Source: an uncultured Lachnospiraceae bacterium
GTDB lineage: Bacteria > Bacillota > Clostridia > Lachnospirales > Lachnospiraceae
Assembly (NCBI GenBank): GCA_900317755.1
Contig: ONHZ01000068.1
Location: 1-46,016, forward strand
DNA length: 46,016 nt
Reading direction: 5' to 3'
The notes under the pieces were generated by a model that saw only the letters and a program-made list of their open reading frames with translations, had not been told where the DNA came from and ran no database searches. How positions within the stretch are numbered: the stretch's first letter is position 1; each line of letters opens with the position of its first letter. A program made the position numbers and the translations under genes. Positions 1 to 8,762 of the stretch are shown here, piece by piece.

Positions 1-1275
1 ATATTAATTATATTTTCTTTCATCTTCTCAAGTTCCGAGACGGCGCTTACGACAGTGAATATCTTAAAGCTTCGTACTGAGCTTGAAGAGGATCCAGAGG
101 ACAGTGACGCTGCACGGATCAAACGTGTTTTGAAGCTCAGGGAGAATCCTGAGAAGATGCTCACTGCGATTCTGATTGGGAATAATATCGTGAATCTTTC
201 AGCGTCGTCGCTTACGACAAGTCTTGCCATCAAGCTCTGGGGCGGTGTCGGCGTTGGGATTGCGACAGGCGTGCTGACATTTCTGATTCTTGTCTTCGGT
301 GAAATCGTTCCAAAGAATCTGGCGCAAAAAAGGGCGAGAAATCTTGCGCTTTTTTACTCGGGATTTATCTATGGTCTGATGGTCGTACTGACCCCGTTTT
401 CATTTTTCTTCAATGCAATTTCGAAGGGCATCCTCCGTATTTTCGGTGTCAAGGGAAATGTCGGAATGACCGTCATCACGCCTGAAGATATGAAAACCTT
501 TGCTGATGTCGGAAATGAAAACGGCGGCATTGAGGATGACGAAAAGGATTATATTCATAATATTTTCGACTTCTCGACTGCACGTGCATCTGAAATCATG
601 ATTCCGAGAATCGACATGACCATTGTGAATGCGAACTGGTCGTATGAGAAGCTGATGAGCGTTTTCTCAGAGCACAAATTTACGAGATACCCGGTGACGG
701 AGCCGAATTCTGACAAGGTCATCGGCATTCTGAATATGAAGGATCTGCTGACACGTGATACCACGAAGCCATTTTCCATCAGAAAATATTTGCGGAATCC
801 ATATTTTACCTTTGATCATAAAAATGCTGCTGAGCTTTTTGATGAGATGAGGGAAAGCCATATCAGTATAGCAATCGTGCTTGATGAATATGGTGCAACA
901 GCTGGTATGATTACGCTAGAAGATCTTCTCGAGGAACTCGTCGGTGAGATTCGTGATGAGTACGATTCATATGAAGAGGATGACATCACACAGACAGGAA
1001 ATAATACCTACGAGATTCTTGGCTCGACCAATCTTGAAGATGTTGCAGAAGAATTCAATCTTCCGTTTGAATCTGAGGATTATGACACAATTGGTGGATA
1101 CCTGATGGGCCTCTTTGACCACATTCCAGAACAGGGAGAAATTTATGTCACTGGTGAGGGCATCATCCTAAAGGTAGAAGAAATCGAAAATAAGAGAATA
1201 ATGAAGCTTACTTTACGTCTCCCTGATGATTACCTAAAAGAGAAAGAAGCTCCTGCCGATAAGGATTCGGAGTAG
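1..1275 (+). CDS. CNNM/CBS/CorC-HlyC-type membrane protein, 5' end cut by the window
   Basis: The reading frame is open from base 1. The codons before the GTG at 55 already encode a hydrophobic stretch ending in SSSETALTT, typical of the CNNM (DUF21) transmembrane domain, so GTG 55 is internal and the true start lies upstream of the window. The order is the rest of the CNNM membrane domain (to about residue 150), two CBS domains (the second with the GATAGMITLEDLLEELVGEI signature), and a C-terminal CorC_HlyC domain. Such proteins sit in the cytoplasmic membrane and are linked to Mg2+/Co2+ export or ion homeostasis; substrate cannot be read from sequence. The 3' end overlaps the convergent phosphatase gene by 68 bases and is followed by a terminator at 1315-1343. 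Confidence 0.93.
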   Translation: MLIIFSFIFSSSETALTTVNILKLRTELEEDPEDSDAARIKRVLKLRENPEKMLTAILIGNNIVNLSASSLTTSLAIKLWGGVGVGIATGVLTFLILVFGEIVPKNLAQKRARNLALFYSGFIYGLMVVLTPFSFFFNAISKGILRIFGVKGNVGMTVITPEDMKTFADVGNENGGIEDDEKDYIHNIFDFSTARASEIMIPRIDMTIVNANWSYEKLMSVFSEHKFTRYPVTEPNSDKVIGILNMKDLLTRDTTKPFSIRKYLRNPYFTFDHKNAAELFDEMRESHISIAIVLDEYGATAGMITLEDLLEELVGEIRDEYDSYEEDDITQTGNNTYEILGSTNLEDVAEEFNLPFESEDYDTIGGYLMGLFDHIPEQGEIYVTGEGIILKVEEIENKRIMKLTLRLPDDYLKEKEAPADKDSE

Positions 1276-2158
1276 AGAGATATTCTTCTTTATAAAGTTT
1301 ATAGTATTCAATCGACTCGCTTGTTTCTTCAAGCGAGTTTTTTAATCTGCCCATTCTTTCTTCCACGGAGCATGGGTAGAATTCTTCGAGGGTTTCAAGA
1401 CAGATTCCGCAGAGCATGCATGGAAACTGTAATACTTCTCCATAGTGGAAACAGCCGCCATCCGTAAAGATGGCATGTGGCCGGTAGCCAATGAGTCCCG
1501 GGCGGTTTGAACCTTCGACATCCGTCTTGCTGGAAATAAATACAGCAGAAACTGTGGGCGTATGACCGCAGACGACAACTGGCTCCTCATCCGGATTTTC
1601 AAGCTCATACTTTTTCATTTCAGAATCAGAAATCCCTTCGCAGGAGCGTCCATAGAGATTGATCCAGCGCTGCCTCTCGGAATCCTTTCCTGCAGAAACA
1701 GAATACCACGCATGTGCAAGATAATAATGTATGCGGCGGTGTCCGTTGTGAAGCGGAATCGGAATAGAAAGCTCATACGAATACGGCAGGCTGTGGAAGA
1801 AGTTTACGACTTCGTCGAGCTTTTCCTCTGTCATGCCGTTTTCATTTTTCATTTTTGTATAAAAATCATATTTTGAGACGGGAGGATATAGCGAATGAAC
1901 AGACTCGTTCTGCCACTCTAAGTATTTTCTGTACCAGTTTAAGACTTCCTCCTCATGATTTCCGCGGAGGCACATGAATTCACCATCCGGCTTAACATTT
2001 TTCATTGCAAAGGAAAGCGTTTCATATATTTTTGGTCCCTGGTCGATGAGATCGCCCATCAGAATAATGTGCGGATCCGGGTCCTTCTTTTCTATTTTAT
2101 CAACTATCGCCATCAGCTCGTCAAAGCAGCCGTGGACATCTCCGATACAGTAGTGCAT
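1208..2158 (-). CDS. Metallophosphoesterase (Ser/Thr protein phosphatase / ApaH-PrpE-like)
   Basis: A 316-residue calcineurin-like phosphoesterase. The N-terminus carries the metal-binding blocks GDVHGC (residues 5-10), GDLIDQGP and GNHEE, followed by later histidine blocks (AHAW and CGHTPT), as in PPP-type bacterial phosphatases and diadenosine tetraphosphatases. It probably removes phosphate from phosphoproteins or hydrolyses a dinucleotide; substrate is unknown. The ATG at 2158 is chosen because GGAG lies six bases before it. A longer in-frame TTG at 2173 would place that ribosome site inside the gene. It runs against the CorC-type gene with a 68-base overlap of coding ends, and it contains that gene's terminator on its opposite strand. 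Confidence 0.88.
   Translation of the reverse strand: MHYCIGDVHGCFDELMAIVDKIEKKDPDPHIILMGDLIDQGPKIYETLSFAMKNVKPDGEFMCLRGNHEEEVLNWYRKYLEWQNESVHSLYPPVSKYDFYTKMKNENGMTEEKLDEVVNFFHSLPYSYELSIPIPLHNGHRRIHYYLAHAWYSVSAGKDSERQRWINLYGRSCEGISDSEMKKYELENPDEEPVVVCGHTPTVSAVFISSKTDVEGSNRPGLIGYRPHAIFTDGGCFHYGEVLQFPCMLCGICLETLEEFYPCSVEERMGRLKNSLEETSESIEYYKLYKEEYLSTPNPYRQELLSLLGNHQGDVK
1315..1343 (+). terminator. Rho-independent terminator of the CorC-type gene, inside the opposing gene
   Basis: A perfect 9-bp stem, ACTCGCTTG with CAAGCGAGT, encloses a 6-base loop and is followed by six T. It lies 40 bases past the plus-strand stop, within the antisense coding sequence of the minus-strand phosphatase. Confidence 0.88.
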
Positions 2159-2274
2159 TATTTTCTCCAACAAAATATTTTTATTGAAATATTTGTTTTT
2201 TCATTAGTAAATAGATCTGAACCTGACATCAAATCTAAACAAAACAAAAACAGTTTATCATAAAAATATTATTT

Positions 2275-2303
2275 TTGACATATTTTCATATATTCTTTAT
2301 ACT
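2275..2303 (+). promoter_or_regulatory. Sigma-A type promoter, TTGACA-17-TATACT
   Basis: A consensus -35 (TTGACA, 2275-2280), a 17-base spacer and TATACT (2298-2303) precede the propeller-like gene. Transcription would start near 2310, which rules out the in-frame TTG at 2275 as the start codon. Confidence 0.8.
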
Positions 2304-2337
2304 TCTTTTTAGTAGTCAAAAGAAAACTGGTTTTGAT

Positions 2338-3546
2338 ATGAGTTTCAATAGGAAATCGGACAAGACTAAGAGGTCTGCAGTCAAAAAAATTGTATTAAAG
2401 AAATCATTCATCATTACATTGCTTATTCTTGCATTGCTTCTCTACCTGGGATACAGGCTCTATTCCTATGTCCGTTATGCATATTATTATCGTTCAAACC
2501 ATGAAGATTATTCCAAGGAATATAAAACAAATACAAATGCGCTTTATTCAAAAGCGTATTTTACAAAGACATTGAATAAATACGGTGTCAGGGACGCATC
2601 TGAGATAGATCAGATTTATCAAAACAGTTATGTCATTCCAGGGCTCGAGACGACGAGATCTATGATTGATGGTGAGCATTTTTCAACCTGCACGTCTATG
2701 ACGCCGCAGGGCGTATGCGTAGCCGGACCATATCTTTTGATTTCTGCATATTGTGGTGCTGGAAAACACAATAGCGTAATCTATGTTCTGAATAAATCCA
2801 CCCACAAATTCATTAAGGAGATAGTTTTGAGAGGACGACCTCATGTTGGCGGAGTCACCTATGATCCAAGGCATCAGAACATCTGGTTCTGTGACTATTC
2901 CGGAAAGAAACAGACGGCGTATGTCAGTTCATTTTCGATGTCTGATTTGAAAAAATACGACATCAAGAAAAATAAAAAAGCAATTCATTATGAATATTCA
3001 GTTCCTATATATTCGCTTCAGAGGACCTCTTTTCTTGATTATTCTGATGGGAAACTTTATGTAGGGCATTATGAAAACAGCCTGTCCAGTCTTACGACAA
3101 TTCAGACTTTTACGATAGATGACGAAACGGGTGGACTCGTCTCGTCGAGCGTGTATCAGTGGGATACCTCTGAGCGGGAAGATGTCATATTGCCATCGAA
3201 AGTGATGACAATTCAAAGCAGAATCCAGGGCTTTACCAAAAATGATTACATGTCTGCACTCTCGACATCCTATGGAATTCTGAGAAGCAGGTTAATGGTT
3301 TATGATGCGAATAATAAAGCTGCAAAGAAAAATGCCAGTCGTTCTTCCGGGGCTTCTGAAAGCAAAGAGCCGGATGATTCACTCAGGTATCTTGACGAGC
3401 CGGATTCGACGTATTCACTGCCGCCCATGCTTGAACAGATTTCTGATTATAATGGGAAGCTTTATCTTTGTTTTGAGTCAGCTGCATACGCATACAGAGC
3501 GCGTCTAAACAGGAAGGTTGACAGAATTATTGTGTTTGATTTCTGA
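2338..3546 (+). CDS. Membrane-anchored, predicted beta-propeller-like protein of unknown function
   Basis: A 402-residue protein of no family I can name. A short basic N-terminus is followed by one membrane segment (about residues 24-44, ITLLILALLLYLGY), so most of the protein should be outside the cell. The body (about 110-390) contains repeated strand-turn-strand pieces such as GVCVAGPYLLISAY, NSVIYVLNKSTHKFI, GVTYDPRHQNIWFCDYS and DGKLYVGHY, resembling propeller blades of the YncE/SMP-30 kind. A Ser/Lys-rich stretch near 345-365 looks disordered. ATG 2338 is preferred over TTG 2275 because the latter lies in the -35 box, although the SD of ATG 2338 is weak. It appears monocistronic. A sugar-binding or surface role is possible but not shown. 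Confidence 0.8.
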   Translation: MSFNRKSDKTKRSAVKKIVLKKSFIITLLILALLLYLGYRLYSYVRYAYYYRSNHEDYSKEYKTNTNALYSKAYFTKTLNKYGVRDASEIDQIYQNSYVIPGLETTRSMIDGEHFSTCTSMTPQGVCVAGPYLLISAYCGAGKHNSVIYVLNKSTHKFIKEIVLRGRPHVGGVTYDPRHQNIWFCDYSGKKQTAYVSSFSMSDLKKYDIKKNKKAIHYEYSVPIYSLQRTSFLDYSDGKLYVGHYENSLSSLTTIQTFTIDDETGGLVSSSVYQWDTSEREDVILPSKVMTIQSRIQGFTKNDYMSALSTSYGILRSRLMVYDANNKAAKKNASRSSGASESKEPDDSLRYLDEPDSTYSLPPMLEQISDYNGKLYLCFESAAYAYRARLNRKVDRIIVFDF

Positions 3547-3592
3547 TTATTTAAATTAATTTTAAAGTTTGGTAATTATATTACAAATCAAC

Positions 3593-3620
3593 TTGATTTG
3601 TTGCGATTTTTTATTATACT
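3593..3620 (+). promoter_or_regulatory. Probable promoter, TTGATT-16-TATACT
   Basis: TTGATT (3593-3598) and TATACT (3615-3620) with a 16-base spacer precede the unrecognised gene at 3758, giving a leader of about 130 bases. Confidence 0.5.
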
Positions 3621-3702
3621 AGAAAATACGATAAAACTATCTATATATGTTTGTGAAGGGTTTTGTTGAATTATTTTTACAGGGGATAAATGGTCTTACC
3701 CC

Positions 3703-3731
3703 TTGTTAATTGATGTTGAAAATATTATAAT
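3703..3731 (+). promoter_or_regulatory. Possible second promoter, TTGTTA-17-TATAAT
   Basis: TTGTTA (3703-3708) and a perfect TATAAT (3726-3731) are 17 bases apart. Transcription would begin only about 20 bases before the ATG at 3758, just ahead of the strong GGAAGGGGGTG ribosome site. Confidence 0.5.
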
Positions 3732-3757
3732 TCTTGCTTGGAAGGGGGTGTCTATAG

Positions 3758-4648
3758 ATGCCTATTGGAAGCTATATTAATGACGGGGGTGTCCCAGGAA
3801 TACACGACAGGATAGCCCCAAATGATGCAGGAGAGTATCCTTTCGTACTTAGAAAAGGTCTTTCAGAGCCTGAAGTCATTTACGTAAAGGTTGGAAAGGA
3901 CATACAGGATTCAATCATTGCAAACCATGGCTGGGAGAATCTTACGGCTGGAGAGGTATATGACTGGGTACTTGCGGGACTAGGACTACGGAGTGAGAAG
4001 ACTGAAGGCTGTCTGGATTCTGCATCTCTTGAACATGCAATAAAGGATCTTGGACCAGAGCTTATTTCGCAGGCTTTTACGGATGAGACCATTCTGAAGC
4101 TTGGTACTGACCAGGTTAAATCATATGTTGGAAAGATAGCAAAGTTTCACCCTTGGGGCAGGACAATTTCTGCACCTGCCGGTGATGTTATGCGTTATGT
4201 TGCAGTTTCTTCTATGGGACGTTTCCCTGGACCAATTCCCGGGGACAATGATACATGGATTGTTGCACTTCTGATGGAATATTTTGAATCACCATCAGAG
4301 CGTGAATGTTCTGCACGAAGTGATCAGGAGCTTTCTGATGCTCTTTCAAAAATGGTTTCAAATACCCTTGCACTTTGTGAGGAGCCGCTGAAATATGATG
4401 ACGAGATTGGATATTATGAAAATCATACAGGCTTCCATGGACAGAACCCTTCAGATGAATCTTTCCGTTTTGCAGACCCTAATGGCTGGCAGCCGGTTCT
4501 TAGATCTACTGGTGCTACCTATACGAGATCGTGGCTTACGAGCCAGCTTGACAATATCAACATCGCACTTGGAAAGAAGAAGGCTCCTGCCGGTAATGGC
4601 GGTGGCGGCGGTGGTATTTTCGGCCTGATGCGTGGCAGAAGAAGATAA
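3758..4648 (+). CDS. Unrecognised soluble protein with Gly-rich/Arg C-terminal tail
   Basis: 296 residues; I do not recognise the family. The gene is well expressed by appearance: a very strong ribosome site (GGAAGGGGGTG) seven bases before ATG, possible tandem promoters and its own terminator. There is no signal peptide or membrane segment. The body is mixed alpha/beta, with blocks such as SEPEVIYVKVGKDIQDSII, LTAGEVYDWVLAGLG, KFHPWGRTISAPAGDVMRYV and GRFPGPIPGDNDTWIVALLMEYF. Near the C-terminus is NGWQPVLRSTGATYTRSW, then seven glycines in an eight-residue stretch and a basic end, GLMRGRRR. The tail could be a flexible nucleic-acid or membrane contact. It stands alone between the propeller-like gene and apt, so context gives no function. 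Confidence 0.75.
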   Translation: MPIGSYINDGGVPGIHDRIAPNDAGEYPFVLRKGLSEPEVIYVKVGKDIQDSIIANHGWENLTAGEVYDWVLAGLGLRSEKTEGCLDSASLEHAIKDLGPELISQAFTDETILKLGTDQVKSYVGKIAKFHPWGRTISAPAGDVMRYVAVSSMGRFPGPIPGDNDTWIVALLMEYFESPSERECSARSDQELSDALSKMVSNTLALCEEPLKYDDEIGYYENHTGFHGQNPSDESFRFADPNGWQPVLRSTGATYTRSWLTSQLDNINIALGKKKAPAGNGGGGGGIFGLMRGRRR

Positions 4649-4689
4649 TTTATCGTTCGCATACAGTGTTTATGACTTAAACTTATACA

Positions 4690-4723
4690 AGCAGCTGGAT
4701 TACACCGGCTGCTTATTGTTTTT
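4690..4723 (+). terminator. Rho-independent terminator after the unrecognised gene
   Basis: AGCAGC (4690-4695) pairs with GCTGCT (4708-4713), extended inward by two G-C pairs, and is followed by a T-rich tract at 4713-4723. It separates this gene from apt. Confidence 0.8.
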
Positions 4724-4783
4724 ATTTGTGAATTGAAAGAAAATACGCTGAGTGCTATGATGACAAATTGATGTTGTAAGGCA

Positions 4784-4810
4784 AAGATTATTTTCATTGG
4801 AAATAATCTT
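4784..4810. promoter_or_regulatory. Perfect 10-bp inverted repeat upstream of apt
   Basis: AAGATTATTT (4784-4793) and AAATAATCTT (4801-4810) are exact inverted copies around a 7-base spacer, ending 21 bases before the apt start. It is AT-rich with no T tract, so it is more likely an operator or leader hairpin than a terminator. Confidence 0.5.
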
Positions 4811-4831
4811 ATTATGTAGAAGGGGATAATT

Positions 4832-5359
4832 ATGGCTAAGAAGCTTGAAGATTATGTGAGAACAATACCGGATTTCCCAGAGAAAGGAATTATGTTCCGT
4901 GACATCACGACGGTGCTTCAGGATGCAGATGGATTTCATCTGGCAATTGATTCACTGAAGGATCTCATAAAAGATATCGATTTTGATGTCATCGCAGGTG
5001 CCGAGTCGAGAGGTTTTATTTTCGGCGCACCGCTTGCATACGAGCTTCACAAGCCATTTGTCCTTATCAGAAAGAAGGGCAAGCTTCCGGCTGAAACGGT
5101 TTCTGAGACCTACGATCTTGAATATGGTCAGGCCACAATCGAAATGCATAAGGACTCAATTGCTCCGGGACAGAAGGTCGTCCTCATCGATGATCTCATC
5201 GCAACTGGCGGCACAATGGCAGCAGCTGCCCATCTCGTCGAGAAGCTTGGTGGAGATGTCGTCAAAATCATCTTCCTGATGGAGCTCGAGGGCCTTGAGG
5301 GCCGCAAGGTACTTTCAAAATACGACGTCGAGTCAGTTATCAAATATCCGGGGAAATAA
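4832..5359 (+). CDS. apt: Adenine phosphoribosyltransferase
   Basis: 175 residues, the usual length for APRT. The enzyme makes AMP from adenine and PRPP in cytoplasmic purine salvage. The PRPP-binding loop [13 protein letters not shown] is at residues 116-128. The N-terminal [15 protein letters not shown] block and AESRGFIFG (57-65) are diagnostic of the family. AGAAGGGG is a good ribosome site before ATG 4832. The DUF815 gene starts two bases after its stop, so the two are probably translated together. A perfect inverted repeat lies just upstream. In many Firmicutes apt neighbours relA; that is not so here. Confidence 0.97.
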   Translation: MAKKLEDYVRTIPDFPEKGIMFRDITTVLQDADGFHLAIDSLKDLIKDIDFDVIAGAESRGFIFGAPLAYELHKPFVLIRKKGKLPAETVSETYDLEYGQATIEMHKDSIAPGQKVVLIDDLIATGGTMAAAAHLVEKLGGDVVKIIFLMELEGLEGRKVLSKYDVESVIKYPGK

Positions 5360-5361
5360 TT

Positions 5362-6726
5362 ATGTATAGATTAATAAACGAATTATATATTTACCGTGAG
5401 GCCGCGAAGAACCCGGTTCTATCCGAGATGGCAGAGATTACGAGAAAATTTGAAACACTTTCGAATAAGGAAAATACAGACGCTGCGAAGATCAAGGATG
5501 AAATCGTGTCCGACTGCCACGATGTCATCCATAAGCTCCTTGACCTTGCGACAGAGAATGGCTTTAATGGCAATCTCTGGCACAATTATTTAGCCTATCT
5601 TCTTGCGACGACAGAGACGCCTTTTACATTAGTCTGCGAAAAGGTCGGTGCTGTCGAAGGCTCAGTCAATGTGATGGCGAAGAAGGATCTTGCCATATTC
5701 AGGGAATTATTTAACTACGATTTCGCACCAATTGAAGAAGCGCTCGGTGTTTCCTGCTTCTCGCTGATAGAAAATTACCAGTCAGTTGAAAAGGAAGCCC
5801 GCGTCTACAATAAGAATGTTTCTGAGAAGGTTCTTGAGCTTTCAAATGCAATTGAAAATGAGAACACGGATGAGGGCATGTACAAGGTCGTCACGCAATT
5901 CTACAAGAATTACGGTGTTGGAAAATTTGGTCTGAACCAGGCATTTAGAATTGATGATGAACTTGCAGAACTCGGTACCTATGGAAATGGTGTGACAAGA
6001 ACGGACTTCCTGATTCCTATTACGACGCGTGGAAGCGAGCGGCTTGAAGATCTGGTCGGTTATGAAATACAGAAGCAGGAGCTTATTGAAGCGACTGAAG
6101 CATTCGTCTATGGCAGGGCAGCAAATAATGTTCTTCTTTATGGAGATGCCGGTACAGGAAAGTCTACTTCTATCAAGGCGATTCTGAACCGCTATTACAA
6201 AGACGGTCTCCGCATGATCGAAGTTTACAAGCACGAGTTCAAATATCTGAACAGGATTATCACAGCAGTAAAGAACAGGAATTACCGTTTTGTAATTTAC
6301 ATGGATGATCTTTCGTTTGAAGAGACAGAGCTTGAATATAAATATCTGAAGGCTGTTATCGAAGGCGGCCTCGAGCCAAAGCCAGATAATGTCGTCATCT
6401 ATGCGACTTCAAACCGTCGTCATCTCGTAAAGGAGACGTGGTCTGATCGTAACGACCGCTCGGATGATGAGCTCCACCGCTCAGATACTGTGCAGGAGAA
6501 GCTTTCGCTTTCTGCAAGGTTTGGTGTTTCCATTGGATATTTCAAACCGAATCCGAAGGAATATCAGGAAATCGTATTAAATCTCGCACACAGGCATCCT
6601 GAGATTACGCTGACAGATCAGGAGCTTCTGCAGCAGGCCCAGGTCTGGGAGATGAGCCACGGCGGAATCTCCGGCAGAATCGCGCAGCAATTCATCAATT
6701 ACCTGCTTGGGAAAGCTGAAAATTAA
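5362..6726 (+). CDS. DUF815 family AAA-type ATPase
   Basis: 454 residues. The N-terminal 220 residues are mostly helical. The ATPase core follows, with Walker A GDAGTGKS at 261-268, a Walker B strand [12 protein letters not shown] at about 310-321 and a sensor-like [15 protein letters not shown]. This layout and the [20 protein letters not shown] segment define the DUF815 family of DnaA/IstB-like P-loop proteins. Their cellular role is not established, and a chaperone or DNA-linked role is only a suggestion. The gene begins two bases after apt and its 3' end overlaps the convergent AraC-type gene by four bases. Confidence 0.9.
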   Translation: MYRLINELYIYREAAKNPVLSEMAEITRKFETLSNKENTDAAKIKDEIVSDCHDVIHKLLDLATENGFNGNLWHNYLAYLLATTETPFTLVCEKVGAVEGSVNVMAKKDLAIFRELFNYDFAPIEEALGVSCFSLIENYQSVEKEARVYNKNVSEKVLELSNAIENENTDEGMYKVVTQFYKNYGVGKFGLNQAFRIDDELAELGTYGNGVTRTDFLIPITTRGSERLEDLVGYEIQKQELIEATEAFVYGRAANNVLLYGDAGTGKSTSIKAILNRYYKDGLRMIEVYKHEFKYLNRIITAVKNRNYRFVIYMDDLSFEETELEYKYLKAVIEGGLEPKPDNVVIYATSNRRHLVKETWSDRNDRSDDELHRSDTVQEKLSLSARFGVSIGYFKPNPKEYQEIVLNLAHRHPEITLTDQELLQQAQVWEMSHGGISGRIAQQFINYLLGKAEN

Positions 6727-7535
6727 TAGTTCACATCTTCGGCAGAATTCTGGAGATTCTTCTTCCATTCGGATGGCGAAGTGTGGTAGGTGTCTTTGAA
6801 GACACGGTTCATCGTGCGCTGGCTCTCGAAGCCGGATTCGAGCATCGCCTCGGTAATTGTCATGTCTGAATAGGTGAGCAGATTTGTGAAATAGTTAAGC
6901 CTTGTCGAATTTAAATATCCGTTGAAATTCGTATGGAAGGTTGAAGAAAAAATTCTTGAAAGGGCGAAGGGACTGATGTACAGGTCCTTCGCCATTTTTG
7001 TTTCAGAAATGCTTTCCTGGAAGTGCTCGGCAATATACGCAACGACTCTGTCGATGATATCGGTACTTATGAATTTTTCCTTGTCGACGAATGCAAAGCT
7101 GTCAAACGCGCGTGACAAGATAACCTCGAGAAAACCTTTTCGAAGCATCGCCGATGAAAGCTTTCCCTCACTGTAAAGTGCATTCATGCCATATACGATG
7201 TCAGGATGTACATTCTCCTTTTTGATGACAGGATTTTCAGGTGCCTTTTTTTGAAAAGTTGGAAGGTAAGCATCTACAAGCGTCGGGTCAGCCATCAGAT
7301 ACAGTCCATAAGAGTATTCGCTTGAGAACACCTGCATGTGCCTGATGAGATCCGGAAATATCACAGCAAAATCTCCTTCCTCCATGGCAAACAGCTCAGT
7401 GCCGACGCCAAGCGCAACACTTCCCTTCAAAAGGTAAATGCATTCAATTGAGTCACTGACATGCGGCGACTGATGCGTATTCCGCATACGTCTGATTATG
7501 AATTCTATGTCACTTTTTTCGTAATATGTATGCAT
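6723..7535 (-). CDS. AraC-family transcriptional regulator with cupin sensor domain
   Basis: 270 residues. The N-terminal 140 or so residues read as a cupin-type sensor ([33 protein letters not shown]). The C-terminal 100 residues carry the two AraC helix-turn-helix units, including [23 protein letters not shown] and [21 protein letters not shown], closing with HTSPSEW. Such proteins bind DNA in response to a sugar or similar ligand, which cannot be named here. The ATG at 7535 has GAGG seven bases before it. No sugar operon is adjacent, and the repeat element at 7571-7720 sits just upstream. Confidence 0.93.
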   Translation of the reverse strand: MHTYYEKSDIEFIIRRMRNTHQSPHVSDSIECIYLLKGSVALGVGTELFAMEEGDFAVIFPDLIRHMQVFSSEYSYGLYLMADPTLVDAYLPTFQKKAPENPVIKKENVHPDIVYGMNALYSEGKLSSAMLRKGFLEVILSRAFDSFAFVDKEKFISTDIIDRVVAYIAEHFQESISETKMAKDLYISPFALSRIFSSTFHTNFNGYLNSTRLNYFTNLLTYSDMTITEAMLESGFESQRTMNRVFKDTYHTSPSEWKKNLQNSAEDVNY

Positions 7536-7570
7536 TATTTTCCTCGATGCCGATACAAAATTTATACAAG

Positions 7571-7720
7571 ATACTCGAGCGTAATCGAAATATTAAATAT
7601 GAAGGATCCTTGACCGGTACGCCGGCACTTAGTAAGTGCGTAGCACGAACTTAGTGTCCGCTGCGTCGGTCACGGAGCGGAAGCGGGCCTGAATATTTAA
7701 TATTTCGATGAAGCGAGTAT
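7571..7720. repeat. Nested-palindrome intergenic element, copy A
   Basis: The outer arms ATACTCG (7571-7577) and CGAGTAT (7714-7720) enclose a perfect 16-bp inverted repeat (7585-7600 with 7693-7708). Inside it are two blocks shared with copy B: CTTGACCGGTACGCCGG at 7609-7625 and, at 7659-7687, a block starting CGCTGCGTCGGTCACG. GACCG-ACGC in the first pairs with GCGTCGGTC in the second. At the centre is GTGC-GTA-GCAC (7636-7646), flanked by CACT/AGTG. It fills the space between the AraC-type gene and hprK. Confidence 0.75.
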
Positions 7721-7766
7721 ATAATATAATATTAGCATAAACATACAAGCAAAGTACAATCAAATA

Positions 7767-7775
7767 TGTTATAAT
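7767..7775 (+). promoter_or_regulatory. Extended -10 promoter of hprK
   Basis: TG-T-TATAAT (7767-7775) is an extended -10 with a perfect hexamer; the -35 region is poor, as is common for this promoter type. The leader to the hprK ATG would be about 37 bases. Confidence 0.6.
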
Positions 7776-7818
7776 GCGTTGTCAGATTTTTTATCTATAA
7801 AAATATAAAGGGGGCAAC

Positions 7819-8757
7819 ATGAATAACGGAGCAGATTTGAGCAAAATTGCAGAGATGCTTTCTCTGAAGAATTTTACACCGGAGATTGATCTTTCAAAAT
7901 GCGTTGTAAAGATAGCCGATGTAAACAGACCGGCGCTGCAGCTTAATAATTTCTATGATCATTTCGAACCGGACAGGATCCAGATCATCGGAATGGTTGA
8001 ATGGGCATATCTTTCTACCAAAAGCGAGGAAGAGAGAATTGCATCCTTCAGAAAGCTTTTAAGTTATGATATCCCCTGTGTTATTTTCTGCAGGGACTTC
8101 GTTCCGGATGAGTCGATTCGAAAAATTGCCATAGAGAAGAAAATCCCATTCTTAGGAACAGGCCGTTCAACATCTGAATTCATGGCAGAGCTTATTTACA
8201 GGCTCGGTTATGATCTTGCACCGACGACTTCGATTCATGGCGTATTAGTCGATGTATATGGCGAAGGCCTTATGATCATGGGAGAGAGCGGAATCGGAAA
8301 ATCGGAAGCAGCACTTGAACTTGTCAAGCGTGGACACAGACTTGTTTCTGATGATGTTGTGGAAATAAAGAGGCTGAATGAGCACAGGCTCGTAGGTTCA
8401 TCTCCGGAAATTACGAAGTACTTAATCGAACTTCGAGGCATTGGCATCATTGATGTGCGTTCGCTTTTCGGTGTTGAGAGTATTGAGGATTCGACAGATA
8501 TTGACCTCATCATCAAGCTTGAGGACTGGCATAAGGAAAAGGAATATGACCGTCTCGGTCTCGAGGATGAATATATGGAAATTCTTGGGAACAAGGTAGT
8601 CTGCCATTCACTTCCAATCCGCCCTGGCAGGAATCTTGCGATTATCTGCGAGACGGCAGCAGTAAATTTCCGTCAGAAGAAGATGGGATATAATGCAGCA
8701 GCTGAGCTTTACAGAAGAGTTGAGAATAATATTGCAACACAAAATAGAAAGGATTGA
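7819..8757 (+). CDS. hprK: HPr kinase/phosphorylase
   Basis: 312 residues, full length. It phosphorylates and dephosphorylates the regulatory serine of HPr or Crh using ATP or pyrophosphate, setting carbon catabolite control. Walker A GESGIGKS is at 155-162, the family histidine at about 140 (SIHGVLV), the acidic pair DD at 179-180, and the HprK signature IELRGIGIIDV near 203-213. The ribosome site AAAGGGGG precedes ATG 7819. It is followed within a few bases by the M18 aminopeptidase. A likely substrate, the HPr-like protein at 13218, is in the same gene cluster. Confidence 0.97.
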   Translation: MNNGADLSKIAEMLSLKNFTPEIDLSKCVVKIADVNRPALQLNNFYDHFEPDRIQIIGMVEWAYLSTKSEEERIASFRKLLSYDIPCVIFCRDFVPDESIRKIAIEKKIPFLGTGRSTSEFMAELIYRLGYDLAPTTSIHGVLVDVYGEGLMIMGESGIGKSEAALELVKRGHRLVSDDVVEIKRLNEHRLVGSSPEITKYLIELRGIGIIDVRSLFGVESIEDSTDIDLIIKLEDWHKEKEYDRLGLEDEYMEILGNKVVCHSLPIRPGRNLAIICETAAVNFRQKKMGYNAAAELYRRVENNIATQNRKD

Positions 8758-8762
8758 CAAAA

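Noticed and set aside
5842-6234. Minus-strand open frame of 130 codons inside the DUF815 gene
   Set aside because: Antisense shadow without ribosome site or family features.
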